Below are positions 53,754-63,525 of a DNA stretch of 64,000 bases, one piece after another. The DNA comes from Stenotrophomonas maltophilia (GTDB lineage Bacteria; Pseudomonadota; Gammaproteobacteria; Xanthomonadales; Xanthomonadaceae): positions 3,100,001-3,164,000 of the forward strand of contig NZ_NERD01000002.1 of the NCBI RefSeq assembly GCF_002799155.1. Reading direction: 5' to 3'. Under the pieces are notes generated by a model. It was not told where the DNA came from, did not search any database, and saw only the letters and a list, made by a program, of their open reading frames with translations. The first letter of the stretch is position 1. Every line of letters begins with the position of its first letter. The translations under genes and the position numbers were made by a program.

Positions 53754-54493
53754 GCCCTATGCGCTACCGTCTGTTGCCTCTGGCCCTTGTTGCCCTTTCC
53801 TTTTCCAGCTTTGGCCAGACCCAGGCCTTTGATGCGCAGCTGACCCGCGACGGCGTGACGCTGAACTACCAGGACGCCCGTGGCGCCCTGGCCGCGCCGC
53901 AGCGCAAGCGGGTGATCGATACGTTCTACTTCGCCTACCTGCGCGAACGCGCGGACTTCCACCCGGCTGCGCCGTCGATGGTGCGCATCGTGATCGATCC
54001 GGCCTACACCGGCATCGCGTTCGTCGGCGACAAGGACCAGGCGGCGACGATCACGATCAATCCGGGTTGGCTGGCACAGCATCCGAACGACATCGACCTG
54101 GTCACCCATGAGGCCATGCACATCGTGCAGGGCTATCCGGGCTACGGCGACGCGCGGGTGCCGGGCTGGCTGGTGGAAGGCATCGCCGACTACGCACGCG
54201 ACCGCTACGGCATGGACAATGCCGCGGCCGGCTGGGCGCTGCCCGGCAAGGTCGAGAAGGGCCAGAACTTCGACAGCGGCTACCGGGTCACCGGCGCGTT
54301 CCTGAAATGGGCCGAGGCCGAGCATCCGGGCCTGGTGCTGGCGCTGGACAAAGCCCTGCGCGACGGCCGCTATGCACCGGCGCTATGGCAGAAGCACACC
54401 GGCAAGGCACTGCCGGCGTTGTGGGCGCAGTACGCCAAGCCGCGTTCCGACGCACCGCCGCCGGCCCCTGCACGCCGCGGCAAGCGGCGCTGA
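53750..54493 (+). CDS. Basic secretory protein (BSP) family putative peptidase
   Basis: About 247 residues. Start at ATG 53750 (coupled to the GH92 TGA) or ATG 53759 (MRYRLLPLALVALSFSSFGQ); both keep the signal peptide. The mature domain has the zinc-peptidase-like helix THEAMHIVQGYPGYGDARVP, followed by GWLVEGIADYARDRYGMDN and YRVTGAFLKWAEAEHPGLVL, the pattern of the plant/bacterial basic-secretory-protein family related to gluzincins. HExxH is seen as HEAMH, giving the metal ligands. Probably a periplasmic or secreted metallopeptidase acting on glycoproteins together with the coupled GH92 enzyme. Confidence 0.85.
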   Translation: MSPMRYRLLPLALVALSFSSFGQTQAFDAQLTRDGVTLNYQDARGALAAPQRKRVIDTFYFAYLRERADFHPAAPSMVRIVIDPAYTGIAFVGDKDQAATITINPGWLAQHPNDIDLVTHEAMHIVQGYPGYGDARVPGWLVEGIADYARDRYGMDNAAAGWALPGKVEKGQNFDSGYRVTGAFLKWAEAEHPGLVLALDKALRDGRYAPALWQKHTGKALPALWAQYAKPRSDAPPPAPARRGKRR

Positions 54494-54924
54494 TACCCTC
54501 GCACACACGTCCGCCGGGCATCCCCGGCGCTACCGCATCGCTGCCTCAGCGCGACTGCACGAAACCTGCGTAGAGCGCGAACAGCTGCTGGAAATACCGC
54601 CGGGTCACTCGATTGCGCATGACACTTTCGCCGATGGGGAGGTGGTCGGGCCCAGGGTGGGAAGGCCGGTCCGGACCCTTCCCACGGCCAGGCCGCGTGG
54701 GCGTATTGGGCCGCAACGGCATTGCAGGGAAATGACCGGGTTGCGTAGCGCGTGTGGCAGGTTCGGCGGCCGTTGCGGCAAATGAAAACACCGGGCAGTG
54801 CCCGGTGTTCTCATTTGCGCCGACGTCCAAACGCGCCATCTTTGTTCCGGCCAAGAGCCCCTTCTTGTTGAAGGGGCGCGCCGAAGGCGGGGGTAAAGGC
54901 AGAATGCGTGGGCAGCGGAAGTGG
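54494..54924. other. Gene-free region between the BSP and malic enzyme genes
   Basis: No convincing gene. It holds a SMAG repeat (54511-54533, minus: GTAGCGCCGGGGATG then CCCGGCGG), a long hairpin at 54778-54818, and a smaller CCCCTTC/GAAGGGG hairpin near 54859-54880. A leftward frame across most of it has no ribosome site, signal or recognisable domain and is rejected. Confidence 0.65.
54778..54818. repeat. Long near-perfect hairpin
   Basis: GCAAATGA and AACACCGGGC pair with GCCCGGTGTT and TCATTTGC around loop AGT, giving 18 bp with one mismatch (A54786/C54810). There is no T-run, so it is not a classic terminator; it may protect RNA ends of either flanking gene. Confidence 0.8.
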
Positions 54925-54946
54925 AAAGAAGGCTTATGCCTTCTTT
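54925..54946 (-). terminator. Intrinsic terminator overlapping the maeB stop codon
   Basis: On the minus strand AAAGAAGGC pairs with GCCTTCTTT, and the loop ATAA includes the TAA stop of the malic enzyme gene. The final Lys-Lys-Ala codons are part of the stem and TTTCC follows. Confidence 0.75.
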
Positions 54947-57225
54947 TCCGCTTCCAGCTGCTTGCGGATCTGCGCATCGACCGCAGCGATCGCGGTCATG
55001 TTCAGGATCCGGCGCGAGGTCGCGCTGGTGGTCAGGATATGCACCGGCTTGTTCACGCCCATCAGGATCGGGCCGATCGCCACGCCGTCGGTGAACACAC
55101 GCACCAGGTTGTAGGCGATGTTGGCCGCCTCCAGGTTCGGCAGCACGAACAGGTTGGCGCGGCCCTGCAGGGTCGAGCCCGGCAGCAGCTTCTGGCGCAG
55201 CGCTTCATCCCACGCGGTGTCACCCTGCATTTCGCCATCCACGTTCAGACGCGGATTGCGCTTGAGCAGCAGCTCGCGCACCTGGCGCATCTTCAGCGCG
55301 TCCTTCGAATCATGGCTGCCGAAGTTGGAGTGCGACAGCAGCGCGACCTTCGGCTCGATGCCGAACAGCTTCATGCGGTAGGCCGCCTGCAGGGTCGCTT
55401 CGCACAGCTGCTCGGCGGTCGGGTCTTCCTGCACGTGGGTATCGACGAAGAAGAACACGCCCTGCTGGTTGATCACGCCGGTCATCGCCGAGGTCGAGGT
55501 GACCTTCGGCTCCAGCGGCAGCACGCTGCGCACGTAGCCCAGCTTCTTGTGGAAGCGGCCGACGATGCCGGTCAGCATCGCATCGGCTTCGCCACGCGCC
55601 ACCATCACCGCGGCGATCAGGGTCGGGCGTGAACGCATCAGGTTCTTCGCCGCGGCCACGGTCACGCCACGACGGCCGGTCAGGCCATGGTAGTACTGCC
55701 AGTACTCGTTGAAGCGCGGATCGTCGTTGATGTTGGTGACTTCAACGTTCTCGCCGATCTTCAGGCGCAGGCCGAGGCGCTCGATGCGCGATTCGATCAC
55801 TTCCGGGCGGCCGATCAGGATCGGGTGCGCCAGGCCGTCATCGACCACGTTCTGCACCGCCTGCAGCACCACTTCCTCTTCGCCTTCGGCGTACACCACG
55901 CGCTGCTTGTCGCTGCGCGCGCGGTCGTAGACCGGCTTCATCATCAGGCTGGTGCGGTAGACGAACTGGGCCAGCTTGTCGCGGTAGGCGCCCATGTCGT
56001 CGATCGGGCGCGAGGCCACGCCCGAGTCCATCGCGGCCTGGGCCACGGCGGCCGACAGCTCCACCAGCAGGCGGCGGTCGAACGGACGCGGAATCAGGTA
56101 TTCACGGCCGAAGCTCGGGGTGTCGCCGCCATAGGCCGAGCCCATGTCGGTGGCGGCGCGGCGGGCCAGTGCAGCGATGGCACGCACGCAGGCGATCTTC
56201 ATTTCCTCGTTGATCGCGGTGGCGCCCACGTCCAGCGCGCCACGGAACAGGTACGGGAAGCACAGTACGTTGTTGACCTGGTTCGGGTAGTCCGAACGGC
56301 CGGTGCCGATGATCGCGTCCGGACGGGCGGCGCGCGCCAGTTCCGGCATGATTTCCGGGGTCGGGTTGGCCAGCGCGAAGATCACCGGATCCGGCGCCAT
56401 GGTCTTGACCATGTCGGCAGTCAGGATGCCCGGTGCCGACAGGCCCAGGAAGATGTCCGCGCCGTCGACGATCTCGGCCAGGGTGCGCTTGTCGGTGTCG
56501 CGCGCATAACGCTGCTTTTCCGGGTCCAGGTCGGTGCGACCGGTGTGGATCACGCCCTCGCGGTCGAAGGCCAGGATGTTCTCCGGCTTCAGGCCCAGCT
56601 GCACCAGCATGTTCACGCAGGAAATGCCGGCCGCGCCCATGCCCGTGGTCGCCAGCTTCACTTCCTCGATCTTCTTGCCGGTGATGGCCATGGCGTTGAG
56701 CACGGCGGCGCCGACGATGATCGCGGTGCCGTGCTGGTCGTCATGGAACACCGGGATCTTCATGCGCTCGCGCAGCTTGCGCTCGACCACGAAGCATTCC
56801 GGCGCCTTGATGTCTTCCAGGTTGATGCCGCCGAAGGTCGGCTCCAGCGAGGCGATGATGTCGACCAGCTTGTCCGGGTCGGTCTCATCGACTTCGATGT
56901 CGAACACGTCGATGCCGGCGAACTTCTGGAACAGCACGCCCTTGCCTTCCATCACCGGCTTGCCGGCCAGCGCACCGATGTTGCCCAGGCCCAGCACCGC
57001 GGTGCCGTTGGAGATCACCGCCACCAGGTTGCCGCGGGCGGTCAGCTCGCTGGCCTGCTGCGGGTCGGCCTTGATCGCTTCACAGGCGTACGCCACGCCC
57101 GGCGAATACGCCAGCGACAGGTCGCGCTGGGTCAGCATGGGCTTGGTAGCGGAAACCTTGATCTTTCCCGGCGGGGACATCCGGTGGTAATCGAGGGCGG
57201 CCTGTTTGAAATCTTCGTTGGACAT
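54934..57225 (-). CDS. maeB: NADP-dependent malic enzyme, hybrid with phosphotransacetylase-like domain
   Basis: 763 residues, the MaeB type. The malic-enzyme half (about 1-420) has [20 protein letters not shown] with the catalytic Tyr, [40 protein letters not shown] and [20 protein letters not shown]. The C-terminal half (about 430-755) is related to phosphotransacetylase ([40 protein letters not shown]) and is thought to be regulatory. It makes pyruvate, CO2 and NADPH from malate. It lies beside dctA on the same strand, linking dicarboxylate uptake to pyruvate supply. Confidence 0.97.
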   Translation of the reverse strand: MSNEDFKQAALDYHRMSPPGKIKVSATKPMLTQRDLSLAYSPGVAYACEAIKADPQQASELTARGNLVAVISNGTAVLGLGNIGALAGKPVMEGKGVLFQKFAGIDVFDIEVDETDPDKLVDIIASLEPTFGGINLEDIKAPECFVVERKLRERMKIPVFHDDQHGTAIIVGAAVLNAMAITGKKIEEVKLATTGMGAAGISCVNMLVQLGLKPENILAFDREGVIHTGRTDLDPEKQRYARDTDKRTLAEIVDGADIFLGLSAPGILTADMVKTMAPDPVIFALANPTPEIMPELARAARPDAIIGTGRSDYPNQVNNVLCFPYLFRGALDVGATAINEEMKIACVRAIAALARRAATDMGSAYGGDTPSFGREYLIPRPFDRRLLVELSAAVAQAAMDSGVASRPIDDMGAYRDKLAQFVYRTSLMMKPVYDRARSDKQRVVYAEGEEEVVLQAVQNVVDDGLAHPILIGRPEVIESRIERLGLRLKIGENVEVTNINDDPRFNEYWQYYHGLTGRRGVTVAAAKNLMRSRPTLIAAVMVARGEADAMLTGIVGRFHKKLGYVRSVLPLEPKVTSTSAMTGVINQQGVFFFVDTHVQEDPTAEQLCEATLQAAYRMKLFGIEPKVALLSHSNFGSHDSKDALKMRQVRELLLKRNPRLNVDGEMQGDTAWDEALRQKLLPGSTLQGRANLFVLPNLEAANIAYNLVRVFTDGVAIGPILMGVNKPVHILTTSATSRRILNMTAIAAVDAQIRKQLEAEKKA

Positions 57226-57403
57226 CGATGTGGGTTACATGAATGGGCAGAAGGGACAGGGGATGATACCCCCGTTGGAGCGTCTGGACCTGTCGCTATC
57301 CTGTCGCAAGCATGCTGCGACCGCACAATTCCGTGCCGTATGCGACGGTACCGCGACACCAGCTTCGGCGCTGCCCATGACAGCCATGGGACGCCCTGAA
57401 ACG

Positions 57404-57440
57404 CCGCGGGGCCGTGCCACTGTCGTGACCGGCCCCGCGG
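57404..57440 (-). terminator. Hairpin downstream of dctA
   Basis: A perfect 11-bp stem (CCGCGGGGCCG with CGGCCCCGCGG, 15-base loop) 15 bases beyond the dctA stop. The T-run on the minus strand is weak (GCGTTTCAG), so termination may be partial and maeB may receive some read-through. Confidence 0.6.
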
Positions 57441-57455
57441 TACCACACACCTGGA

Positions 57456-58799
57456 TCAGCCCTTGGCCGGCAGCGCCTCTGGCAGCGCATCGACCGGCGG
57501 CGGCAGTTCGCTTTCACGGCCATCCAGCGCCAGCTTCAGGCGATTGCGGTCCAGCGCGCCTTCCCAGCGCGAGACCACCACGGTGGCCACGGCATTGCCG
57601 ATGAAGTTGGTCAGCGAGCGGCACTCGCTCATGAAGCGGTCCACGCCCAGGATCAGCGCCATGCCGGCCACCGGCACTTCCGGCACCACGGCCAGTGTGG
57701 CGGCCAGGGTGATGAAGCCGGCACCGGTGACACCGGCCGCGCCCTTGGAGCTGAGCATGGCGACCAGCAGCAGGGCGATCTGGTGGCCCAGGGTCAGTTC
57801 GGTGTTGGTGGCCTGGGCGATGAACAGTGCCGCCAGGGTCATGTAGATATTGGTGCCGTCCAGGTTGAACGAGTAGCCGGTCGGGACCACCAGGCCCACC
57901 ACCGACTTGCTGCAGCCGGCGCGTTCCATCTTCTCCATCAGCGACGGCAGCGCCGACTCCGACGAGGACGTGCCCAGCACCAGCAGCAGTTCGGCCTTCA
58001 GGTAGCGCGCCAGCTTGAACACCGAGAAGCCGCACAGGCGGCAGACCACGCCGAGGATCACCGCCACGAACAGGAAGGCGGTGAGGTAGAACGAGCCCAC
58101 CAGCCAGGCCAGGTTGATCAGCGAACCGACGCCGTACTTGCCAATGGTGAAGGCGATTGCACCGAAGGCACCGATCGGAGCGGCCTTCATCAGGATGTGC
58201 ACCAGCTTGAACACCGGAGCGACCAGCGCCTCCAGGAAGTTCACGATCGGCTTGCCCTTCTCGCCCACCGATGCCAGCGCGATGCCGAACAGCACGGCCA
58301 CGAACAACACCTGCAGGATGTTGCCATCGACGAACGCGCTGAGCAGCGTCTTCGGGATGATGTCCATCAGGAAGCCGACCAGGGTCAGGTCATGCGACTT
58401 CTTGACGTAGTTGTTGACGTCGGTCTGGTCCAGGTCGAGCGGATTGATGTTCATGCCCGCGCCGGGCTGCACCACGTGCGCCACGATCATGCCGACGACC
58501 AGCGCCAGCGTGGAGAAGAACAGGAAATACACCATCGCCTTGATGAACACACGGCCCACGGTGCGCAGGTGGGTCATTCCCGCGATGCCGGTGACGATGG
58601 TCAGGAAGATCACCGGCGCGATGATCATCTTCACCAGGTTGATGAAGGCATCGCCGAGCGGCTTCATCTTCTCGCCGACCAGCGGTTCGTAGTGGCCGAG
58701 GATGGCGCCCAGGACGATCGCCACGATCACCTGGAAGTACAGCTGGCGATAGATCGGCAACGGCTTTGCAGGCACCGGTGCTGCGGTCGGGATGTGCAT
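57456..58799 (-). CDS. dctA: C4-dicarboxylate:H+/Na+ symporter
   Basis: 447 residues of the DAACS family, importing succinate, fumarate and malate. The start is [20 protein letters not shown], with [20 protein letters not shown] (TM2). The Ser-rich hairpin is [20 protein letters not shown], and the substrate/Na site region is [20 protein letters not shown] with [20 protein letters not shown] and [22 protein letters not shown] 58799 is preceded by CCGGAG. It is divergent from a porin gene and sits beside malic enzyme. Confidence 0.97.
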   Translation of the reverse strand: MHIPTAAPVPAKPLPIYRQLYFQVIVAIVLGAILGHYEPLVGEKMKPLGDAFINLVKMIIAPVIFLTIVTGIAGMTHLRTVGRVFIKAMVYFLFFSTLALVVGMIVAHVVQPGAGMNINPLDLDQTDVNNYVKKSHDLTLVGFLMDIIPKTLLSAFVDGNILQVLFVAVLFGIALASVGEKGKPIVNFLEALVAPVFKLVHILMKAAPIGAFGAIAFTIGKYGVGSLINLAWLVGSFYLTAFLFVAVILGVVCRLCGFSVFKLARYLKAELLLVLGTSSSESALPSLMEKMERAGCSKSVVGLVVPTGYSFNLDGTNIYMTLAALFIAQATNTELTLGHQIALLLVAMLSSKGAAGVTGAGFITLAATLAVVPEVPVAGMALILGVDRFMSECRSLTNFIGNAVATVVVSRWEGALDRNRLKLALDGRESELPPPVDALPEALPAKG

Positions 58800-59132
58800 G
58801 GCGGACTCCGGAAGGGGCGTTTTCAGGCACGTACGGCCCCGGGACTGCACGGGAACCGTAACCGTGGAAACTGCTCGCAGGCCCTGTGCTGCACGCGCGG
58901 GGGGGTGCGACCAATGGACGCCTTTGTACGCGCTGGGCACGCTGGCGCAGATAACCTATTGGTACTAGCCCGCCGGTTCAGGTGGCCGCGATGCCTACAC
59001 TGGCGCCGCACCGCCCGATCACGGGGAGGCCGGTGGCCCGAGCTGAACGGCCGGGCGCGTCATTGCGAAAGTTCCGGCCGTTGCGGCCGTTGTTGTCCTG
59101 TCCACACGCAATCTGAGAGAGCCGCACCCAAC
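58800..59132. promoter_or_regulatory. Divergent dctA / porin intergenic region
   Basis: 333 bases without a gene, holding promoters for dctA and the porin. ACCAATGG at 58910-58917 is mirrored by CTATTGGT at 58956-58963 (ACCAAT/ATTGGT arms about 42 bases apart), a possible pair of sites for the LuxR-type regulator encoded at the right edge. TTGGTACTAG near 58960-58969 is the most AT-rich spot. The evidence is a weak dyad only. Confidence 0.35.
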
Positions 59133-60302
59133 ATGCGCCCGATTCCCACCTTGCTGGCCCTGTCGCTGGCCGCGCTTCCCGCCTTCGCTTCGGCTGCCGA
59201 TTTCGACAACTGGCCGACCAAGTACGCCTTCGGCGACGGCACCGAGCTGGCGGCCACCGCCAACATCGCCTACGACTACAACGATTTCTCCTCGGGCAGT
59301 GGCCTCGAGGACGACGACGCCGTGCGCCGCAAGGAGTTCGGCGCGACGCTGAAGAAGAAGGGCGTCTATGATGCGATGGTCTACTACGACTTCCAGTCCG
59401 ACACCTGGCTGGACGTGTTCGTGCGCTTGGAGAGCAAGGCCTTCTTCGGCCGTGACGTCGGCCGCTTCCGCTTCGGCTACATGAAGACTCCGGTCGGCCT
59501 GGACGCGAACACGTCCTCGCGCGCCGGCACGTTCCTGGAAACCGCGCTGCCGGTGCAGGCCTTCTACGCCGGCCGCCGTACCGGCGTGGAATGGGTGCTG
59601 GAGCGCCCGCAGTACCTGCTGCAGGCCGGCGCCTATGGCGGCAAGGACCTGCAGGGCGACAACCCCGGCACCACCCAGGCCGTGCGTGCGGTGTGGACGC
59701 CGGTGAAGGCACCGGGTGATGTGATCCACCTGGGCCTGGCCTACTCGCAGGAGAATCCGCGTGGCTACAGCGATGGCCGCGACGTGCACCACGAGGCCAG
59801 CGCCCGCCTGCGCGCGCGCCCGGAAGCCGGCCTGACCGACATCCGCTACGTCGATTCCGGTGCGCTGGTCACCGCCGACCAGATCCGCCGCACCGGCCTG
59901 GAAGGCATCTGGATCCGCGGCCCGTTCTCGCTGCAGGCCGAAGCCCTGCGCGCTACGGTCACCCGCCATGACGGCAAGCCCGACTACACCGGCAGCGGCC
60001 AGTACGCGATGGCCAGCTGGGTGCTGACCGGCGAATCGCGCCCGTACAACGCCGGCGCGGTGGCCAACATCAAGCCCGCACACAACTACGGGGCAGTCGA
60101 ACTGGTAGCCCGCTACAGCCGCCTGGATCTCGATGACGGCGACATCCTCGGTGGCCGTCAGCATGACCTCACCCTGGGTGCGAACTGGTACCTGACCAGC
60201 CACTTCAAGTTCCAGGCCAACTACGTGAAGGTCGACGCCAGCCGTCGTGGCGTGCACAGCACGCCGGAGATCTTCGAACTGCGCGCGCAGATGCACTTCT
60301 GA
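59133..60302 (+). CDS. OprO/OprP-family outer-membrane porin
   Basis: 389 residues. A signal peptide ends near 22 (LPAFASAADF). Beta-barrel strands follow with family features of phosphate-selective porins O and P: AATANIAYDYNDFSSGSGLE, RRKEFGATLKKKGVYDAMVY, RFRFGYMKTPVGLDANTSS and the end FKFQANYVKVDASRR...FELRAQMHF with a terminal Phe. Although the family is named for phosphate, the place between dctA and a DctB-like sensor makes C4-dicarboxylate entry a good alternative. ATG 59133 follows GAGAGAGCCGC. Confidence 0.9.
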   Translation: MRPIPTLLALSLAALPAFASAADFDNWPTKYAFGDGTELAATANIAYDYNDFSSGSGLEDDDAVRRKEFGATLKKKGVYDAMVYYDFQSDTWLDVFVRLESKAFFGRDVGRFRFGYMKTPVGLDANTSSRAGTFLETALPVQAFYAGRRTGVEWVLERPQYLLQAGAYGGKDLQGDNPGTTQAVRAVWTPVKAPGDVIHLGLAYSQENPRGYSDGRDVHHEASARLRARPEAGLTDIRYVDSGALVTADQIRRTGLEGIWIRGPFSLQAEALRATVTRHDGKPDYTGSGQYAMASWVLTGESRPYNAGAVANIKPAHNYGAVELVARYSRLDLDDGDILGGRQHDLTLGANWYLTSHFKFQANYVKVDASRRGVHSTPEIFELRAQMHF

Positions 60303-60368
60303 CCCCTTCCACGTCAGACCCCGGCGGGCGTGCACGCCACGCCCGCCGGCCCTGCGTAGACTGCCGCC

Positions 60369-63011
60369 ATGTATTGGCTCAGCCGCCATCGGATGCTGTT
60401 GCTGACCCTGCTGGTGATGGTCGGTGGCACCATGCTGTGCGCGGTTGCAGCAGGCCATTACGCCTGGCGCCGCGCACTCGGCGAGGAAAGCAGCCAGGTG
60501 CAACGCCAGCTGCAGCTGTACGGCCAGGGCCTGAAGCAGCGTATCGACCGTTTCGGTACGCTGCCGCAGGTGCTGGCGCTTGATCCGGATCTTCTGCATG
60601 CACTGCGCGTGCCGCCCTCGCCTGTTGAACGGCAGCGGCTGAACCTCAAGCTGCAACGCGCCAATGAAGTCACCCGTGCCTCTACCCTGACCCTGGTCGG
60701 CCACGACGGCGTGGCGGTGGCGGCCAGCAACTGGGACCAGCCGACCACCAACGTCGGCGAGAACTACAGCTACCGCCCCTACTACCGCCAGGCGCTGGCG
60801 CAGGGCCGTGGCCGCTTCTACGGCATCGGCATGACCACCGGCGTGCCCGGCTATTACCTTTCGCAGGCCATTGAAGAAGATGGCAAGCGGCTGGGCGTGG
60901 TGGTGATCAAGGTCGAGTTGTCCGCACTGGAACAGGAATGGTTGAGCAGCCCCGACGTGGTGCTGGCCAGCGACGACCACGACGTGGTGTTCCTGGCCAA
61001 CCGTGACAGCTGGCGCTACCGGCTGCTGCGCCCGCTGGGCGCCGATGAGCGCCGCGAGATGCTGGACGCCCGCCAGTACGCCGACCGTACATTGCAGCCG
61101 CTGCGCGCACGCACCGAAGACGTGCTGGCCGACGGCGGCCGCATGGTGCGCCTGCTGGACCCGGCGCTGCCGCAGCCGATGCTGTGGCAGAGCCTGCCGC
61201 TGCCCGCCGAAGGCTGGAACCTGCACTTGCTGCACGACGCCAGTGCCGCCACCGCTGCCGGCCGCGCTGCGGCACTCACCGGTGGCGCCGCATGGCTGGC
61301 ACTGGGCTTCCTGGTGCTGTTCGTGCAGCAGCGCCGGCGCTTGGCCAAGCATCGCCTGCGCAGCCGCCGCGAGCTGGAAACCCTGCTCAAGCAGCATGCA
61401 CAGGAACTGCGCACCGCGCAGGATGGCCTGCTGCAGGCCGCCACCGATGCCGACAGCGGCCTCAGCCGCAGCCTCGAACACCTGCCGCAGGGCGTGGTGG
61501 TGATCGACCGGGACCTGCGCCTGGTCGCGTGGAATTCGCGCTATCTGGAACTGTTCCGCTTCCCGCTGGACCTGGTGCGCGTGGGCCGGCCGATCGAAGA
61601 CCTGTTCCGCTTCAATGCACGCCGTGGCCTGCTCGGTCCCGGCCCGGTGGACGAGGCCATCGAGCGCCGCCTGAACCACCTGCGCAGTGGCCGCCCGCAC
61701 ATGCGCGAGAGCGAGAAGGACGACGGCACGGTGCTGGAGATCCGTGGCAATCCCCTGCCCGATGGCGGCTTCGTCACCAGCTACGCCGACATCACCAGCT
61801 ACAAGAACGCGGCGCGCGAACTGCGCTCGCTGGCCGATGCGCTGGAACACCGCATCGCCGAGCGTACCCGCGACCTGGACGAAGCACGCCGCGAAGCCGA
61901 GCAGGCCAACCGCTACAAGACCCGCTTCGTCGCCTCGGCGGTGCACGACCTGCTGCAGCCGCTCAACGCGGCGCGCATGTTCGTCTCGGTGCTGCGCGGC
62001 AAGCTGGGCGACCCGTCGCAGCAGCAGACCGCCGATCACATCGATGCCGCGCTGGCGGCGCAGGATGCGATCCTCAACAGCCTGCTTGACATTGCGCGGC
62101 TGGAATCGGGCAGTCTCCCCACCCGCGTGCAGGCGTTCCGGCTGGGCCCGCTGCTGCAGACGCTGGCGCGCGAGTTCGGTATCGCCGCGCACTCACGCGG
62201 CCTGGTGGTCGACTGGGTTGATACCAATGCCGTGGTGGTCAGCGATGAAGCGCTGCTGCGGCGCATCCTGCAGAATTTCCTGTCCAATGCACTGCGCTAC
62301 AGCGAACGCGGCCGCGTGCTGCTCGGCTGCCGTCGCCGCGAAGGCATGCTGTGGATCGAAGTGCACGATCAGGGTCCCGGCATTCCCGACGCGTTGCAGG
62401 GCGAGATCTTCGAGGAGTTCCGCCGTCTGCACGACGGCCAACAGCGCGGTGCCGGCCTTGGCTTGGCCATTGTCGACCGCATCGGCCGCCTGCTCGGGCA
62501 TCCGATCCGGCTGCGCTCGCAGCTGGGCCAGGGCAGCGTATTCGCCGTAGGCGTGCCGTTCGGTGAAGCCAGCGCGATTCCCGCCTCTGCACCCGCGCCG
62601 GTACTGGCGCAGGAACCGGCCGCGGACAATCCACTGCGCGGGCGCCGGGTGTGGGTGATCGACGACGACCCGCACGTGTGCGCGGCCAGCCGCGCGCTGC
62701 TGGAGCGCTGGGGCTGCGAGGTGTCTCTGGCCGATGGCCCACAGGCGGCTCTGCAGTTGGCCAGTACAGCAACCGTGCCGGAGCTGGTGTTGCTGGACGT
62801 GCGCATGGGCGATCACCACGGGCCGGTGCTGTACGAGACATTGGCCGAACTGTGGCAGGCCCGTCCGCCGGTGGTGCTGGTCACTGCCGAGCGCGATGCG
62901 GGATTGCGTGAGATGGCCGCCGAGCGTGGCTGGGGGATGATGGCCAAGCCGGTGAAGCCGCCGGCGCTGCGGGCGCTGATGAGTCAGTTGCTGATCCGGC
63001 ATCGCGGGTAG
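60369..63011 (+). CDS. Hybrid sensor histidine kinase with DctB-like input and C-terminal receiver
   Basis: 880 residues. TM1 is about 8-28; a periplasmic dCache/DctB-like domain (about 30-300) has ENYSYRPYYRQALAQGRGRF and GMTTGVPGYYLSQAIEEDGK, the C4-dicarboxylate sensor pattern; TM2 is about 300-320. A PAS domain (about 365-475) follows, then a coiled coil, the phospho-acceptor helix with His526 in VASAVHDLLQPLNAARMF, and an HATPase domain (NFLSNALRYS, DQGPGIP, RGAGLGLAIVDRIG). A receiver (about 758-875) has Asp810 in LVLLDVRMGD. It probably passes phosphate to the LuxR-type regulator encoded convergently. The stop TAG (63009-63011) lies in a 36-bp inverted repeat. Confidence 0.93.
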   Translation: MYWLSRHRMLLLTLLVMVGGTMLCAVAAGHYAWRRALGEESSQVQRQLQLYGQGLKQRIDRFGTLPQVLALDPDLLHALRVPPSPVERQRLNLKLQRANEVTRASTLTLVGHDGVAVAASNWDQPTTNVGENYSYRPYYRQALAQGRGRFYGIGMTTGVPGYYLSQAIEEDGKRLGVVVIKVELSALEQEWLSSPDVVLASDDHDVVFLANRDSWRYRLLRPLGADERREMLDARQYADRTLQPLRARTEDVLADGGRMVRLLDPALPQPMLWQSLPLPAEGWNLHLLHDASAATAAGRAAALTGGAAWLALGFLVLFVQQRRRLAKHRLRSRRELETLLKQHAQELRTAQDGLLQAATDADSGLSRSLEHLPQGVVVIDRDLRLVAWNSRYLELFRFPLDLVRVGRPIEDLFRFNARRGLLGPGPVDEAIERRLNHLRSGRPHMRESEKDDGTVLEIRGNPLPDGGFVTSYADITSYKNAARELRSLADALEHRIAERTRDLDEARREAEQANRYKTRFVASAVHDLLQPLNAARMFVSVLRGKLGDPSQQQTADHIDAALAAQDAILNSLLDIARLESGSLPTRVQAFRLGPLLQTLAREFGIAAHSRGLVVDWVDTNAVVVSDEALLRRILQNFLSNALRYSERGRVLLGCRRREGMLWIEVHDQGPGIPDALQGEIFEEFRRLHDGQQRGAGLGLAIVDRIGRLLGHPIRLRSQLGQGSVFAVGVPFGEASAIPASAPAPVLAQEPAADNPLRGRRVWVIDDDPHVCAASRALLERWGCEVSLADGPQAALQLASTATVPELVLLDVRMGDHHGPVLYETLAELWQARPPVVLVTAERDAGLREMAAERGWGMMAKPVKPPALRALMSQLLIRHRG

Positions 63012-63081
63012 TTTCCAGCCAACGGCGCAGCCCCTCGTGGGTGGTGTCTGGTTGGTCGTGGAAAGCAAAAGCCGTGGGGGG

Positions 63082-63185
63082 GGCCGGTCGGGTTGGGTGC
63101 GCGGGGGACGCCGTGAATCCGTCCCTGGAGGCTTGGCAGCCGCATCCATGCGGCTGACACCCCCGCGAACCCAACCCGACCGGCC
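63082..63185 (+). repeat. Cruciform element B (forward)
   Basis: 26-base arms (63082-63107 and 63160-63185) match at 25 of 26 positions; the left arm begins GGCCGGTCGGGTTGGG. The centre has ACGCCGTGAATCCGTCCCTG and GCCGCATCCATGCGGC, like elements A, C and D. Confidence 0.88.
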
Positions 63186-63211
63186 TCTGACAGATTTCGG
63201 TGGCCTGCCAC

Positions 63212-63340
63212 CCACGGAGAAGAAAAAGAAGATCAAAAGCGGATCGCGCGCTGCGCTTGCTCGTGTAAAGCCGAGCACATGCTCGGCTTCGCGGACCGGC
63301 CAGGCTGCCTTTGCTTTTGATCTTCTTTTCTCTTCCGTGG
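63212..63340. repeat. Inner inverted repeat and central hairpin of island 2
   Basis: The arm 63212-63240 (ending GAAGATCAAAAGC) is mirrored by 63313-63340 (starting GCTTTTGATCTTC) with one small insertion. Inside it, AAGCCGAGC-ACAT-GCTCGGCTT (63268-63289) marks the centre. The arms are purine-rich on one strand and pyrimidine-rich on the other. Confidence 0.85.
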
Positions 63341-63365
63341 ATGGATGCGCACGGAACCTGTCCGT

Positions 63366-63469
63366 GGCCGGGCAGGTGGGCTGCGCAGGGGCGTGAGTCG
63401 CATGGATGCGGCGACCGAGCTTACATGGACATACTTGCAGCGGCCCCTGCGCAGTCCACCTGCCCGGCC
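63366..63469 (-). repeat. Cruciform element D (reverse)
   Basis: 26-base arms (63366-63391 and 63444-63469) match at 25 of 26 positions; the left arm begins GGCCGGGCAGGTGGGC. On the minus strand the centre has GTAAGCTCGGTCGCCG and CATCCATGCG. Orientation is opposite to B, as C is to A. Confidence 0.88.
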
Positions 63470-63525
63470 TCACCCATGACTGCTCTACGTGTCCACCCAC
63501 GAGGGGCTGCGCCGTTGGCTGGAAA

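Noticed and set aside
54546-54977. Leftward frame after the maeB region that could encode a 143-residue protein
   Set aside because: Low-complexity start, no ribosome site, crosses the maeB end and a long hairpin; no recognisable domain.
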